Assembly: GCF_026914185.1 (NCBI RefSeq)
Contig: NC_070573.1
Coordinates: 1,674,001-1,738,000, forward strand
Reading direction: 5' to 3'
Source of the DNA: Puccinia triticina
Taxonomy: Eukaryota > Basidiomycota > Pucciniomycetes > Pucciniales > Pucciniaceae
Length of the DNA: 64,000 nt
Shown here one piece after another: positions 22,216 to 35,174 of this stretch (position 1 is the stretch's first letter; each line of letters starts with the position of its first letter). A program made the translations under genes and the position numbers. The notes below the pieces were generated by a model. That model did not search any database and was not told the origin of the DNA. It saw only the letters and a program-made list of their open reading frames with translations.

Positions 22216-22853
22216 TGTGACAGAGTCAGGGAAATTAGTCTATTACAATACAATTAAATTACCCACAGCCAAGCCCTTTTCACGGCTACACCCCTGGATA
22301 CTCCCATAGGGAGAAAAGGACTCAGTGTTTACGCCCACTGAAGTCCCCTCTATAAATAGAGGCCTATTTGGCCCTCAGGAAAAGATCCTCCAGACCATTC
22401 ACCACCCATAAACTGTAAGTTTGCCGTGAATACTCTCCTCTGCTACATTTGTCGCCACTTTTCCCTATAAACCATCCCCAGCACGTAAAATCCACTGGAT
22501 TAAACCCTTTAAATTATCAAAAATCCCTTATTAGCATATTTAAAGTTTTATCCTTATAAGTAGTTGCCGTAAGACCTCCGCCTCTGTCAAGCAGCCAATC
22601 AGTTTAAGCACTTACCAACTACTTCTTACGCCAAATTTATTTCCTGTAATTAATAATTATATATTATTAATTACATAATAAATACTCCTCTTTTAAAGAG
22701 TGTTTAAAACCCTTGTAGTGGTCATATTTGCCACGTAGCAAGTTTAGTAATTTACATTACTAGTGTTACATCAGCACAGTTATAGTGCTAGGGCCCAAAA
22801 ACCCTTAATTTTGACGGGTTTTTGCCCTAAGCTTCATAAACAGAGCTGTCACA
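22216..22853 (+). repeat. Possible solo LTR
   Basis: Bounded by TGTGACAG and CTGTCACA. Inside is a good TATA box (CTATAAATAGAGG near 22350) followed by C-rich DNA, as in LTR promoters. No certain target duplication exists (ATGTC versus ATGCC at best), and there is no internal retroelement sequence nearby. Low confidence. Confidence 0.35.
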
Positions 22854-23992
22854 ATGCCAATGCTACTGTTAGCATAACTGACCCACTGTATGTATGCAAC
22901 AGGATGTTTCAATTTGAACACACCTTCTGGTTTGCCTTGCTTATGTAATTCAGCTGCAGATATTTTTGTTGCATTAAGCTGTAAGAGTACAAGGATATTG
23001 AGAGAGAGGGGATGGTGGTAGAGATAAGAGAATGTTCTAAAGCCAAAAAGGAATTTTATTTTATTTTTGCCAATGGCTAGCTGATGAGAAAGACAATTCA
23101 GTTGGGTATTCACTGTTAGATTTCTATCTCTCTCTTAGCCTCATTTACTTCATCAACATTTTATAAAAATCACTATAGTCTATTATCAATTGAGATAATA
23201 TTTCTTAATTCTGTTTAGTCTAGGCATTTCAATCTAGCAAATTATCTGAAAATATATTCTATTAGCTCATGGATGTAGCATTTCAGTCGTTTTGATTCAT
23301 GTTTATTGGCTGAGATGTGTAGTTTCTCAGTTTTATCTGCCTGTCACAAGTGTGGAATATCACCCAACTTTTTATGGTTCTCCGACTTAGATATTCACTC
23401 AAGATCATCTTTCAAACTTTACCCTTCTTCCTCACACCATTCCAACAACAGGTCTGATATTCTAACAGTCTTTGCTATATACAACTGAGGATAAGTAGAG
23501 GAAATGAGACAAAAGAGAGCTTAAGGAAAAGAGCTTACCTAGCTCAAAGAGACAAGTCAGTCAGGTGTCTGCTGAGCTAGGAGAGGAAGGAAGCTAGGTA
23601 GAATATATTCTTTTCTGAAGTGTGTGAAAAGATGTGTGAAACCCTCAACATGGGGGCAGGGGTTTACATGAGCTGCATGAGCAGACCTCACATTTTTAGC
23701 AAGGTTTCCAATCAAGTGTTTTGATTTTGTCTGTATTTTTCTTGATGGTATCCCCTGTGGTTCTGGGACAAAAATATGGTAAATTCTTACAAAGGAAAAA
23801 ATTTGAAAGTTTTGTGCATGATCTAAGTAAAATTGTAAGAGGATGGGACTGTTTTCTTATTCTTGTATATTTAATTTGCAGCCATGCTCTCGTGTTTTTC
23901 ATTTGTACTGGCACCTAGCGATTCATTAAAGGAAATTGATTTGTTTATAAAATATTTATTTGTTCTTCTTTTATCCTTGAATGGGAGAAGTC
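22854..23992. other. AT-rich intergenic DNA
   Basis: No gene recognised. It ends at the CTTTA target duplication of Copia-3. Confidence 0.4.
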
Positions 23993-23997
23993 CTTTA

Positions 23998-24303
23998 TGT
24001 TGAGATAAATCTGGGACAGCAGAGAGGAGTCGATGGTGTGTTGGAAAGGATAATTTATTTCAATGACAAAGAGAAAAAGAGAGAAGAAGAAACAGAGAGA
24101 AATGACTAACCTGGGACAGCAGAGAGGAGTCGATGGTGTGTTGGAAAGGATGAAGAAAGGCTTTCCAACACAAGCTGCCCCAGGTTAAATACACGAGTGA
24201 GAATGAAAAAGAAGAAGTGAAAGACATGTGACATGAAAGTGAAATGAGAGATTGAGGCAGGAAACAGAAAAATGAGATGAGCACTAGATGCGCATTCTCA
24301 ACA
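23998..24303 (-). repeat. Copia-3 3' LTR
   Basis: 306 bp, beginning TGTTGAG on the plus strand. It contains an internal ~45-bp repeat ('ctgggacagcagagaggagtc' twice, around 24010 and 24113). Confidence 0.93.
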
Positions 24304-24443
24304 CCCCCTCTTGCTGAGAACTCGAGTGGAAAAGAGATGAAGCTACTGAGGACAGGGAAAAAAAATTTTGGAGATACAAAAAAAAAAAAAAAAAAAAAAA
24401 ACTACACAACTCCAAACCGGGCCCGGTGTTTTTCCAAAAGAAC

Positions 24444-27400
24444 TCAGGAGAGGGGTTTTGTCAGCATATCTGCTAGCATGTCGTGTGTCGAGACATGGAA
24501 GATCTTGACTCTTGAATCCTTAACGCATTCCCGAACAAAATGATACCTTGCATCGATGTGTTTTGTTCTTGAGTGATGTTCGGGGTTGTTGGCTAGGGCT
24601 TCGGCCCCTTCGTTGTCGACATGGAGCGGCAACACTTCTTGAGGACAAAGGCGAACTTCAGTGAGGATGTTCCGAAGCCAAATGCCTTCCTTGCAGGAAT
24701 CAGACAAGGCCTTATACTCAGCCTCTGTGCTCGACAATGAGACAGTCGCTTGTTTCCGAGATTTCCAGGAAATAGCACCATCGCCGATCCTGAATGTGTA
24801 CGCAGATGTTGAGCGACGATCCTCCCTATCTTCAGCCCAATCTGCATCGGAATACCCACTACAGACAAGAGACCCGCCGAACCGTTGTAAGACTCAAAAG
24901 TGGTAATGAAACCCTTTTGCTGAATGGTGAAGGGTATGATGGAGTTGCAAGCTCTGCCCTTCTGTTATCAGTCAACAAGACCCACCAAGCTCAGCTTGGC
25001 AAGTTTTATTAAGTGATAGGTCTGGTCTGTTCCAGATGAAATCTGTTTGACTGGCAACGTGTAAGTGTTTCAATTACTTTGTTATAAGGGTTGAAATGTT
25101 GTTATAAGGGTTGATTTATTGTTATAAGGGTTTTAGGATTTGAGTGTGGATGAGTGTTGGGTGACTTGTGAGTTCTGGGTGAGGAACTGGGGAGCAGGCC
25201 ACTGGGGGTGGAGAGAGCTCCTTTTATAGACAAAAGGGGAGCCCCTGAGGGGCTTGTGGGTTAGGGTTTCAGCTAATCTAGACAACAGGGTGAGGGATTT
25301 TAGCTGGTGGGAGTAGATACAAATGATGTCATAACCCCTCAGGGGCACATGAATGGTGTCAGAATATACAACAGAACATTCTAATGCATGCATGAGGTAA
25401 CAGTAGACTGCATGAGCTGTCATACAGGGGGAATTAGTGTATACACAAAGTCTGAGGCTGCAGAAACAGTGTAAATGATGTCATACTATGTATATAAAGG
25501 AGTGTATGTAGTTAATATGTAATGAGTGTAGCCTGACAGGGAGATGTATGTTTGTATCCTGTGATATGTATAAGTGTACTACTGTGAAACTCGGGTTGGG
25601 GCAGATGACAGCTGGGTTACTGGGGCTGGCCGTGTGATATGTGTCCATGAGGTGTAACTTCCACACTAGAGGGGGTCCAGGGGTGCTTCCAGTGGTGACT
25701 AAGGGTAAAATTGGCCGTAGAATCCATTTCTGGGGTCCATTTGATGGTATCTTGAGGCCTAGTATGAGTAATTATGTGGCATAGAAAAAAAACTTTTTTA
25801 TTTTTCCACTTTTCCGTCTACCACACCGTAGACGAAGGTGTTTGGTGGACACTAGATAGTTAAGAACCCTGACCGCTGCTGTCCAATGAGAGGCGGAGGG
25901 GTCCTTCAAGAATTGTGATAGCTTGTTCACGGCAAAGGAAACATCCGGACGCGTGCATTGCGCCACCCATAAAAGGGACCCAATGATTTGGTTGTATGGT
26001 CCCGGAGAAGGTTGTTCATTTGGTTGTCTCCGGCGAAGGTTCTTGAAACCGGAATCCGTGGGGGTTGAAACAGAGGTTGGACTGTTGGGGAGGAACCGAG
26101 GAATTAAGTCTTCAATGTAGTGGCACTGTGACATGAAGAGGAGTCGATTTTCAATATCCCTCGTGATCTTAATCGACAAGAAGTGGTGCAACTCCTCGTC
26201 CGCACCTATCGTGAACAGAGCGCCAAGGGATTTGATGAGAGAATCCACGTAGGTTGGTTCGCCGACGATGGTCAGGTCGTCCACATGTACAGTAACCGCT
26301 GCTATGAGTTTGCCGGCCTCCAGACGGAAGTAGAGAGTAGGGTCGTACCGAGACTGAGATAGACCCAAACCCACCAGACCAGAGTGCAGTTCCTGGTTCC
26401 ACTGCCGGGGCGACTGCTTGAGACCGTATAACGACCTCGAGACTTCGCACACGTAGTCAGGATGAGCCGAGTCCTCAAAACCGACCGGTTGCTCCTTGTA
26501 GATCGGCTCGTCCAGTCAACCGTTTAAGAAAGCAGTTTTGAAGTCGACCTGGCGACCTTTTCACTTCCGGACCGCCAGAAGGGTACATATCAGGCGAAGG
26601 GTCTCCATGCGGAGGGTAGGAGAGAAAACCTCGTCGTAGTCGAGGCCCTGAACTTGGGTGTAGCCCATAGCAACCAGGCGAGCTTTCAGCTTCTGAATAG
26701 TCTTGTCCGGACGGCGCTTGACTTTAAAAACCCATTTAGATTTGATAATCTTTCGTTTGTCTGGCCGGGGGACCAAACGCCAAGTCTCCATTCCCAGGAG
26801 TGACGAAAACTCCTCACTAGCAGCTTTCAGCCAGCGGTCCTTGTTGGGAGAACGCTGAAGTTGGCGCCAGGTTTTCGGAGTGTCGACATCCTCCGGGGCG
26901 GTTGCCGATTTGGACCAGTTTCCAAGGCGGTCGGGTGCCTTTCTGGACCTGTTTGAACAGCGGACCGGAGGAGGGGAAGGGATCCTAGGCGGAGAAGGGG
27001 GAAGAGGAAGCGAACTAGGGATGGGGTCTGAAACTGCAGGAGGAGAAGGCGGCGAGGCGGCGGGAGCAGGGTTTGCAGCTGACGGCTGGGGACCGGGAGA
27101 CCTAACCTGAACAGGAAGTGAGCCACCTTGCTCTCCAGGAGATGGAGAAGCAGCGGGAGAAAGAGGAAGAAGAGAGGGAGGGGAAGACGGCCGGAGGACC
27201 GGCGAGGGAAGACTCATTGGCGAGGGAGTAGACTTACAGCCACCAGGATATGACGCCTCAGATGGTGAAGATGGCCCAGATGAAGCCGGACTGCAGTGCT
27301 GGTTGAGCAGAGCGTGAATAGAGGCCGTGAGCCTTCTGTCGAACCTGTTTCCCAGAGGCACATTCAGAGGTGGGGACTCGAGAATGGAGGGACGAAGGTC

Positions 27401-29833
27401 GGGAGCTGAAGGGGGAACGGGTTCAGGGCGTGGGGACGGCTTCAAGGGGGGGGACCACGGGATTTCTACGTTGATTGTGGGTGGGGGGCCTACTGGACGA
27501 TGGTCGTAAGGGAACACCGAATCGTCGAACAGCACGTCGCAAGTTTTCAACGCCTTCCTGGATTCCAGATCGAGAACCCAGAACCCGTTTCCGTCAGTAA
27601 GATAGGACAAGAAGAGAGATGCCCGAGCTTTCGGGTCGAGTTTAAGTCGGTTCGCCTCGGGTACTTTGTACCAGACCAAACAGCCGAACGGGTGAATGTC
27701 AGCCAAAGGAATGGAGTCAACTCCAAGGACGGAGTTGGGGGAGACGAAGCCAGAAGGAGTAGAAACGGGGACAGAGTTGAGAGAGTAAAGGATGTGGCGG
27801 AGGGCGTTGACCCAGAAAGATTTCGGAAGCTTGGAGCCCAAAAGCTGACAGCGTACCAGGTTTCCAATAGTCCGGTTAGCTCTCTTGGCGACCCCGTTAA
27901 GCTGAGGGGAGTGAGGGGGACCCATTTGATGCTGAATACCGTTTTCAAGAAGGAAAGACTCAAAAGCCTTTGAGATATACTCGCCTCCATTATCGGAGCG
28001 AAGGCACAAAACCTTGTGGGAGCCGGATTTCTCGAAAGATGCCTTGAAGATTTTAAAACATTTGAAAACTTTGCCTTTGCATTTCATGGGCATAAGAGAG
28101 ACAGCCTTAGAGCAATCGTCGATAAAGGAAACAAAGTATTTATAGCCTTCACGGGAGGGAACCTCGAAGGAGCCAACATCAGAGTGGATTAATTGACCAG
28201 GAGAAGTAGAGCGGTAAAGAGACCAAGAATAGAAAGGAGATCTATGCATTTTCAACTGGATACAGACCGGACAGCGTTGCACGGCAATCTCGTCCATCGA
28301 AGAGAGCCTGATGTTGTTCAGGCGGAGGAGGTGCTTAAGAGGCTTGAGACCTATGTGAGATAGGCGAATGTGGTAGTCCAAAAGAGAACTGTCAGTCCCA
28401 AGAGGGGAAGCCACGGATGCAGACTTCGACGTCACCTCTGTAGATGGCAAGTAGTAAAGGTTGCCCTTGCGATAACCGCGACCCACGACCGAGCCAACGA
28501 CCTCAAAATCCCCTTCGTCGTAGATGTCACACGAAGTGGGAGTGAACACAATGCGGAGAGAGGAGTCGCAAAGGGAAGCGACGGAGAGAAGGGGCTTGTG
28601 GAGGCTGGGGACAACCAGAGTCTTAACAGACTTCAGGACGTCGATCGGGAGAGTCAAGACCCCTTTGTGGGTGGCGTGGACAACCGAGGAGTCGGCGAGA
28701 CGAACAGGGACCGAAGAAACCTTGGGGCGAGACACCTGGTGCAGATGGGGGGTCATGTTCATCGAGCACCCAGAGTCGATGTTAGCGTCGACGGATGCCA
28801 CGGAGGAAACAGCCCTGTCAGAGACGCCTGGGACCGTGACGTTGCCGGCGTAGGCCGAACCCGAGTGGTCCGACTCATCGTCCGAGTCGCTCCCGAGCTC
28901 CACAACAGTGGTGAGACCAGCTTTGGCGGGGGTCTGAGAGGATCGATGGCCACGGCCGGAGGAAGAGCAACAAGAGCCCTCGGTTTTGGAGGAATCCTTC
29001 TGAGAGTCGGAGCGGCGTTTAGATTCGCTCCCTTGGCCCTTGGGATGCTGATGTTTGCTTAGGATGCGAGCAGCGTTCTCGCATACGGCAAGGTCGTGTC
29101 CTTTGATGCGGCAGAACGTGCAGAAAAGACTCTTGTCACGGGCGGGACGGCCCTTGGAGGTAGATACGGCCCTAGCCTTTGAGACAGAGATGGAAAGATC
29201 CTCTTCACCACGGGACTTGCGTCAAAGAGACTCCGCTTTGAGAGCGGCGACTATGCGGGAGGAAGTAACCGAGTCCTCATTCATAAGAGAGGATACGCAG
29301 TGCAACCAATCGACCGGGAGAGAACCGAGTAGAGCGGCGGCATGGATGTCGTCCACCGTAAGAGGTTTGTTGGGAGTGACAAGGGAGTTGAGGCGTTCGG
29401 CACAGACGGCCATCTCCTTGATGTGCGTTTCGACGTCGTCGGTGGACATGCGAATGGTCACCAACTTCCTCAACCAGTAGATTCGGCCGCCGGCAGTGGA
29501 GTCAATGTGGGCGGATTGAAGGGACTCCCACATGGCTGTGGCGTCGGTGGGAAAGGACCGGATGAGACGGAGGTTGTCCTGGTGTACCGTTCTAGCTATG
29601 AACGAGCACACATCCGCATTGTCCTTGGCCCACTTTGCTGGACGGTCTTCGAGTTTGACCGGCTTGAGAAGGTAGGCGAGATTTAGAGAGGAGAGGTGGA
29701 CGGTGACCACAAAGCTCCAGTCCAAGTAGTTGGAAGAGGAGTCCGGTGCCGAGAGCTGGGGAATGCCGGCTACCTTCAGAGAGGAAGATGAGTCGGAAGT
29801 ATCCGGAACAGCGGGGGCAGCGGGTTGAGCCAT
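24444..29833 (-). pseudogene. Copia-3 gag-pol, broken
   Basis: Reading leftward, an N-terminal Gag begins at 29833. A normal CX2CX4HX4C zinc knuckle follows at 29078-29125. Then come protease (DSGCSMNM), integrase with HHCC and DDE motifs, a Ser/Pro-rich linker, reverse transcriptase (with YVD-type HVDD box near 26280) and RNase H (SDADW, STEAEY near 24838-24720). Three in-frame TGA codons interrupt it at 29222-29224, 26561-26563 and 26516-26518. The two in reverse transcriptase fall where Trp is plausible (TGG to TGA). A ~0.9-kb insertion separates reverse transcriptase from RNase H and shifts the frame. Apart from these lesions the frame is well preserved. Confidence 0.9.
24897..25813. mobile_element. 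Inverted-repeat-bounded insertion inside Copia-3
   Basis: AAAAGTGG at 24897 and CCACTTTT ending at 25813 bound ~917 bp that interrupts the Copia-3 frame between HLRLRCG and FGGSLVCSGYSDADW. The inverted repeat may extend imperfectly outward (GTAAGAC / GTCTAC). Inside is a triplicated GTTATAAGGG word (25081-25135). No coding capacity, and the target duplication is unclear. Confidence 0.6.
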
Positions 29834-29935
29834 TTCGAGAAGAGGACGAAAGAGGCCGGGGTGATCCTTTAGGTGATGTACAACACAGAGAAGTCCGAAG
29901 GTAGCGAGATGGAAAAATTGCGCCGGTTAGGTGCA

Positions 29936-29951
29936 ACTGGAGCTCATAACC
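29936..29951 (-). other. Copia-3 primer-binding site
   Basis: GGTTATGAGCTCCAG follows the 5' LTR in element orientation. It matches the first ten bases of the initiator tRNA-Met anticodon-arm site seen in the other elements, then diverges slightly. Confidence 0.7.
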
Positions 29952-30257
29952 TGTTAAGATAAATCTGGGACAGCAGAGAGGAGTCAATGGTGTGTTGGAA
30001 AGGATAATTTATTTCAATGACAAAGAGAAAAAGAGAGAAGAAGAAACAGAGAGAAATGACTAACCTGGGACAGCAGAGAGGAGTCGATGGTGTGTTGGAA
30101 AGGATGAAGAAAGGCTTTCCAACACAAGCTGCCCCAGGTTAAATACACGAGTGAGAATGAAAAAGAAGAAGTGAAAGACATGTGACATGAAAGTGAAATG
30201 AGAGATTGAGGCAGGAAACAGAAAAATGAGATGAGCACTAGATGCGCATTCTCAACA
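29952..30257 (-). repeat. Copia-3 5' LTR
   Basis: 306 bp. Differs from the left LTR by G-to-A at the third-last terminal base region (TGTTAAG) and one further G-to-A ('gtcaatgg'). Confidence 0.93.
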
Positions 30258-30283
30258 CTTTATTTTGAGATGTTTGCATTTTG

Positions 30284-32944
30284 TTAATTTTCAGTACTTA
30301 ATGGTCCAAATTCAAGAATTTTAGGTGACTTTTCTTTCTTCATGTCCGCTTCAATTGTCTCTTTCATTTTAAGGTCTAAAGCCTGGGAGAATTTCGAACC
30401 TGTCCTCAATTTTCCGCCATACTTGTAGAAAATGAAGGGCGAAATGGAAATGATTAGAGCAAAGCAGCCGGTCTGTTTTGGAGCATCTCATTAGAATTAT
30501 TATCACCCAATTATTGGCATGTAAAAGAAAAAGAAAGAAAGAAAAACATTACAAGTGTGCAGGCCCATTGTGTCCCCAGTCCAATATACATCTGTCGTCT
30601 ACAGACAACATAAATAGTCTGTTCAGCTTCACATTACTCAAAACCCTCACTTGAGAGAACGTACGTGAAAAGTGGAACTACAGCTCCAACAATAGCTCGA
30701 CAGCTTCCAAGAATGAAACAAAAAAAATATTAATCAATCTCGGGATCATGCAAAAGAGCCTACAATCACTTATCCATTTCATCAGACAAGGACTTACATC
30801 ATAGAAGCAGCAAGCGCTGAGGCCGCATAGCTGAGATAAACATCAACCAGGTAGCATTGCAAGGAGATGTACGCTAGATTGAATCTTTTCTTTCGAATAA
30901 GTGGTTAATATTCAGACATTAGAAAAACTTCCCTAGAGTTAGGGAAAGGACACTTACGACATTCCCAGCATAACTGTTGATAATGCAGGCACCCACCAGG
31001 GAATGAGGGCATAGGCTCCAGTCCATCCTAGCCAAAGTATCCCGCCGACAAAAAATGGACCTGCAAACATGGCCCCATAGAGATTCATTTCACACGGAGG
31101 ATGTCCATTCCACTTGGGCATTAAGTTCTTCATTGGGCGTGCAAAATATAATTGGAGGAATCCTCCCAAGACGGCTCCGAAGCCAAGACCCAGGAATATC
31201 ATACTGGTTTCATGTGATTTGAATCCCCTTATGTCTTGCCAGATGATAGGAAACGTCTGTGAGATGGAATATTGATGTCCACGTATGAATCAGCATGAAC
31301 TGCGTCTAACTACCATTAATCATTTTTGGTCAGTTATCACTTACCTCCAACAGACTGTACAGCATCCCGCAAATAATAGAAAGGTATATCACAATAAGGG
31401 ACAGGATAGGCTGGAGACACGTTAAAAATTTCAGTCTTACGTTCATCGAGGATTAAAAGCTAAGCCGAACTTACCTCAGTCAACATCATCTCAACTGGGC
31501 GTAATATTGTTCTTCGAAGAATTCCTCTGAGGCTACAATCCGCCTTCTCATGAGGTGCATAGAATTTGATATCTCCGGTGGTTTCCCTTATATTCTTGGC
31601 CTTTTTCGCCAAAAGAATGGGGGAATACGTCTCTGGCATTGTGAAAAGGATTAAGAACCATGTCGCGCCGCTAAAAATCATAATTCCCCAAAAAATCCAT
31701 CGATAGCCAAAACGAGATTGATCTATCGCGCTTCCAATAACTGGAAATAAAAACAAGGATGACTACTTTGTAAGCCATGTGTTCTATCACTAACGAAGCT
31801 TGATGTCGATAAGCATGAAATGTTAATTACCTGGTCCAAGCGCAGTCCCTAAAAAGGGCATCGTTACTTGCCAGGACAAGGCTTGAACACGGTGAGCTGA
31901 ATCCCATCTATTCAAAAACAAAAAAGGCAGAACCTTCAGATTTTGAGAATTTTGATCATCGTTTGAAAAATACAATCTATTCCTTCATAACATGGGTCAA
32001 CTCTTTGCTGTTGATTTCTTATTTCCATCATTTGCTACGTTAATTTTGGAATATCAATTCATGTTTGAAAGTAAACAAATATATACTGTTCCGACTTGGT
32101 ATACAGGAAGATATGTAAAACTAACTGTGAAGTAACTTGTGAGCCGAAAAACACCCACATATCAGCTAAAACTGCGCCACTGTTGGTAAGCGGACCCGAG
32201 GCAAAGAATCCAGTTAGGGCCCTCGATACAAAGATGACATGCAAATTGGTGTGTAATGCAGCCCCCAGCTGTAACAGGGTATAAGCCCCAAATGTGCCAA
32301 GCAGAACTGGCTGGCGCCCAATGAGTTCGGAAAGTGGTCCCCATAGCAATGGCCTAACACAATTTCACTTAGCATTGTTTAGCTTGAAATCAGGTAGATC
32401 AATTGAGAATGCAGAAAGAGCAGACACTTACCCTGCTATGTAGCCACATAGATAAAGAGACGTAACCCATGTGCTCATTTGAACCGAAACCTTGTGCTCG
32501 TGGGCAATCGACGCACAAGCCATTGATGGGGCAGAGGAAGCAAAGGCGCTACGCACGATTTTTTGGGGCGAAAGTAATATAGTCAGCACTTGGTTAAATT
32601 CAGTGCAAACCATCCGTGGAGACTAAAAAGAGATGGCCTAACACATCAAGGGCCACAATACAACAAACAACTGTTATTATACGTTTCGAAGCTAGTGTCC
32701 TATTCTGAGGATTGTCAAGCTCCCCTGGTGCCCAGGCTACTTCATGCGATTCCATGGTCGTCTCTTCGGCCTTGACTTGGGTAGTTAGATGAGAGAAATC
32801 GGTGAGCGGAGGATTAGTCCATGAATCTGCAAGGCTCGTATCATTGGTCATCCTCCGTGGAGTGGTTCCAGGATATCCCGAGATAATACGTTCTTCTTCC
32901 GATCCCGAGACTTTGACTTGACCACCTTGGCCCGGCCCCATCAT
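30284..32944 (-). CDS. MFS transporter, DHA1-type (paralogue 1)
   Basis: Predicted 12-helix proton antiporter of the drug:H+ antiporter-1 group, acting at the plasma membrane on an unknown substrate. Eleven exons join in frame: 32643-32944, 32432-32548, 32159-32353, 31831-31907, 31475-31740, 31345-31410, 30958-31256, 30798-30884, 30665-30703, 30553-30598 and 30284-30472, giving 560 residues. Evidence includes WAPGELDNPQN before helix 1, the motif-A region WGPLSELIGRQPV after helix 2, and PETYSPILLAKKAK between helices 6 and 7. HPPCEMNLYGA, LVDVYLSYAASALAA and GLGTQWACTL mark the later helices. The N-terminal ~90 residues are hydrophilic. A Copia element lies 22 bp beyond the stop. A paralogue with the same intron positions lies 3.7 kb upstream. 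Confidence 0.9.
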
Positions 32945-35000
32945 AATTTTCAATGATCTCGCCGTATTTTGCTGGGTGTTATTGCCAAAAAGTTGTGATA
33001 AAAATGGGTCAGAACAAGTGATGGTCTCTCTAAAATGCGCTCACGAGAAACCTACCTTGTCCTAAGTTATCAATGGCAATGAAAGCTGAGCCCATCCATT
33101 TTGGGGATGCGGTTTCAGGCTTGTGTGTATTTTGATTTTGAATGAATACATGGAAGAAAAACTCACAGTAAAGCCTACTTGACTTGAAGTTCAATGCTCC
33201 TACTTGTCTAACAGATGAAACATGAGATACCCGTTTGAAAAGAAAACTTTCGGAATTCCAGATTTTATGATATTTGTAGCTGGAAATTGCAGAAATGTAT
33301 GAGGGTACGTTTTTAAGAGATATGTAGATGATTTGGGTTGGATATCCAACTTCGGATGTAGCAGTTTTATTTGCATCATGTTTTTTCGTGTTCGGCATCG
33401 TTTCTAGTTATCCACACAAATCCACTTTGTTTAAACCTCGTATGGAGGTCCGTTTTACCGTTTTACGCAGACTTATGGCAGGCGCTTTTTGTTTTGCCGC
33501 TGGCCGATGGTGGCGCCAGTGTGACACGTGTCTGGCGAATATTTCCTGACATGCCATGATCATGATCTCACGTCAAGTTTGGCGCAACGGACTGATCTAT
33601 TCATCGGTCGCAGAAAAACATCTATGCCAGGAGAGAATTGACCAGGGCTGAAGAATCTTCAGCGCTCTCAGAGGACGCCACCCGTATCGCGAGTCTCGCC
33701 TTGGCCGCCGGGCCTTGAAGCTGTGCACGGGCGAGTGTCCCTTTGCCCTGCGAGGTGCGTTTGTAGATGATATGTACTCTTATTGCGAGTAAGCCAACAG
33801 TGCGGGGGCTCCGGTTCCAACTACCAGCTTTCCTCAACTTTCAAGCGCATGGTACTGTTGTAAAACGGTGTTACTTCTAGGTATATAAAAAGTATACATA
33901 CATCCATTTATCAAACCCCTCTATTCTACGTATCCCTAGTCATGACTGGAGATGTTGTGCGAGATACTGTACGGATACGCGTAAGGGGTGATTTGAACGT
34001 AATCAAGCCGGCCTGAAGAGAGGTTGCCGACGGGTTTCCGTTGTGGTATGTAGTAGTTCTTCCGACTTCAAGCCGTGAGCTGCCGTGCGGCACCCACCGA
34101 TCAGGAGCGAGTTCGAGAACTTGACTCAAGTCCCTCCTGGACGCGAAGCGCCTGAAATTGTTGAAAAATGAGAGACTGATGAAACTCCGGCGGTTTGAGG
34201 TCTGAGGTACGTGAAGTGTCTGTTTCAATGTTGTACACCCCGGACGCACTTTTAAAGTTTTCCTTCGGGTGACCTTCGAAGGGAGCGGTTACATTCGAAA
34301 AACCATCGAAGTGCCCTCGCTCTATCCTCCTGCTGGCTGTGAAAGGCCGCAAGCCCCCGGCCTACATCAGCCTCACACCACAGCTTTTTGCTGTGATTTT
34401 CGGCCTGTTGCTTGCCAGTAAAAATCAAAATGTACGAGTGATTCAGTCATTTCCGACGGTGAGCTATCGGCCCCCGCGGGCTGCCAGCCAAAATCAGGAA
34501 AGGATCACGGACTTCTGGCCCCCATCACCTCCCATCACCCGAGCAAGCAGGGAGAGAGGGATGCCCAATTTTGGTGAGCTCAGAGGCAACAAGTCATAGT
34601 CTTGACCGATTCCAAGTTGGAGCTTTCAAAAGTTGGTCACACCCCGAAGCACTGGAGTTGCGAAGTCTCGCGTCAGGACACTTTTTTTTCGTCGAGCTTA
34701 TCCAAGCTTCGTACAAGCCGAAAGCACCAAAAACCCCGAGAGGATATTGCAAAACATAAAATATACCATCTGCGCCAAACTTAACAGAACCCTTGCTCCG
34801 CGGGGCAGAGGGCCCCGGGGCTCCATCCGGAGATTAACCGTGTCTTACCGGGCCCTTCGGATCCGGTTCCGGGATTAGACGCAAGCGATTTGCAACTACA
34901 TTTCGGGCGGGACGTTGTAGGAGGTTGTAGGACGTTGTTCACCGAGGGACTCGGAAAGGCCCTCATGAAGTTGTCACGTAGATGTTACTTAGATGATGGT
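32945..35000. other. Intergenic, upstream of MFS paralogue 1
   Basis: Short open frames only, none resembling a known protein. Moderately GC-rich between 33550 and 34900. No promoter element could be assigned with confidence. Confidence 0.4.
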
Positions 35001-35170
35001 CTTCAAAGTTGAAGTTAATGCATGTATAAACGCATAAATCATAGATTCATAAAACTTTGTTTGCAGGGGATCTCACCAATCTGCTTCAGTAATCTTTGGC
35101 TTTCCCAGCAAAAGAATTTTTATGAATTTATGATTTATGCATTTATGCATGCATGAATTCCAACTTTGAA
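35001..35170. mobile_element. AT-rich inverted-repeat element (MITE-like)
   Basis: CTTCAAAGTTG at the left and CAACTTTGAA at the right are inverted, and the repeat continues inward through ATGCATG, GCATAAATCATA and ATTCATAAAA for about 55 bp per arm with a few mismatches. No coding capacity. Confidence 0.6.
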
Positions 35171-35174
35171 AACC

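Larger units (their letters stand above)
23998..30257 (-). mobile_element. Damaged Ty1/Copia retrotransposon of a second family (Copia-3)
   Basis: 306-bp LTRs at 23998-24303 and 29952-30257 have canonical TGTTGAG...CTCAACA ends and flank a gag-pol remnant. A 5-bp target duplication CTTTA lies at 23993-23997 and 30258-30262. The LTRs differ at about two positions, so the insertion is fairly recent. A polypurine tract (minus-strand GAGGGGG) abuts the left LTR at 24304. The interior is ~0.9 kb longer than expected because of a later insertion. Confidence 0.95.
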
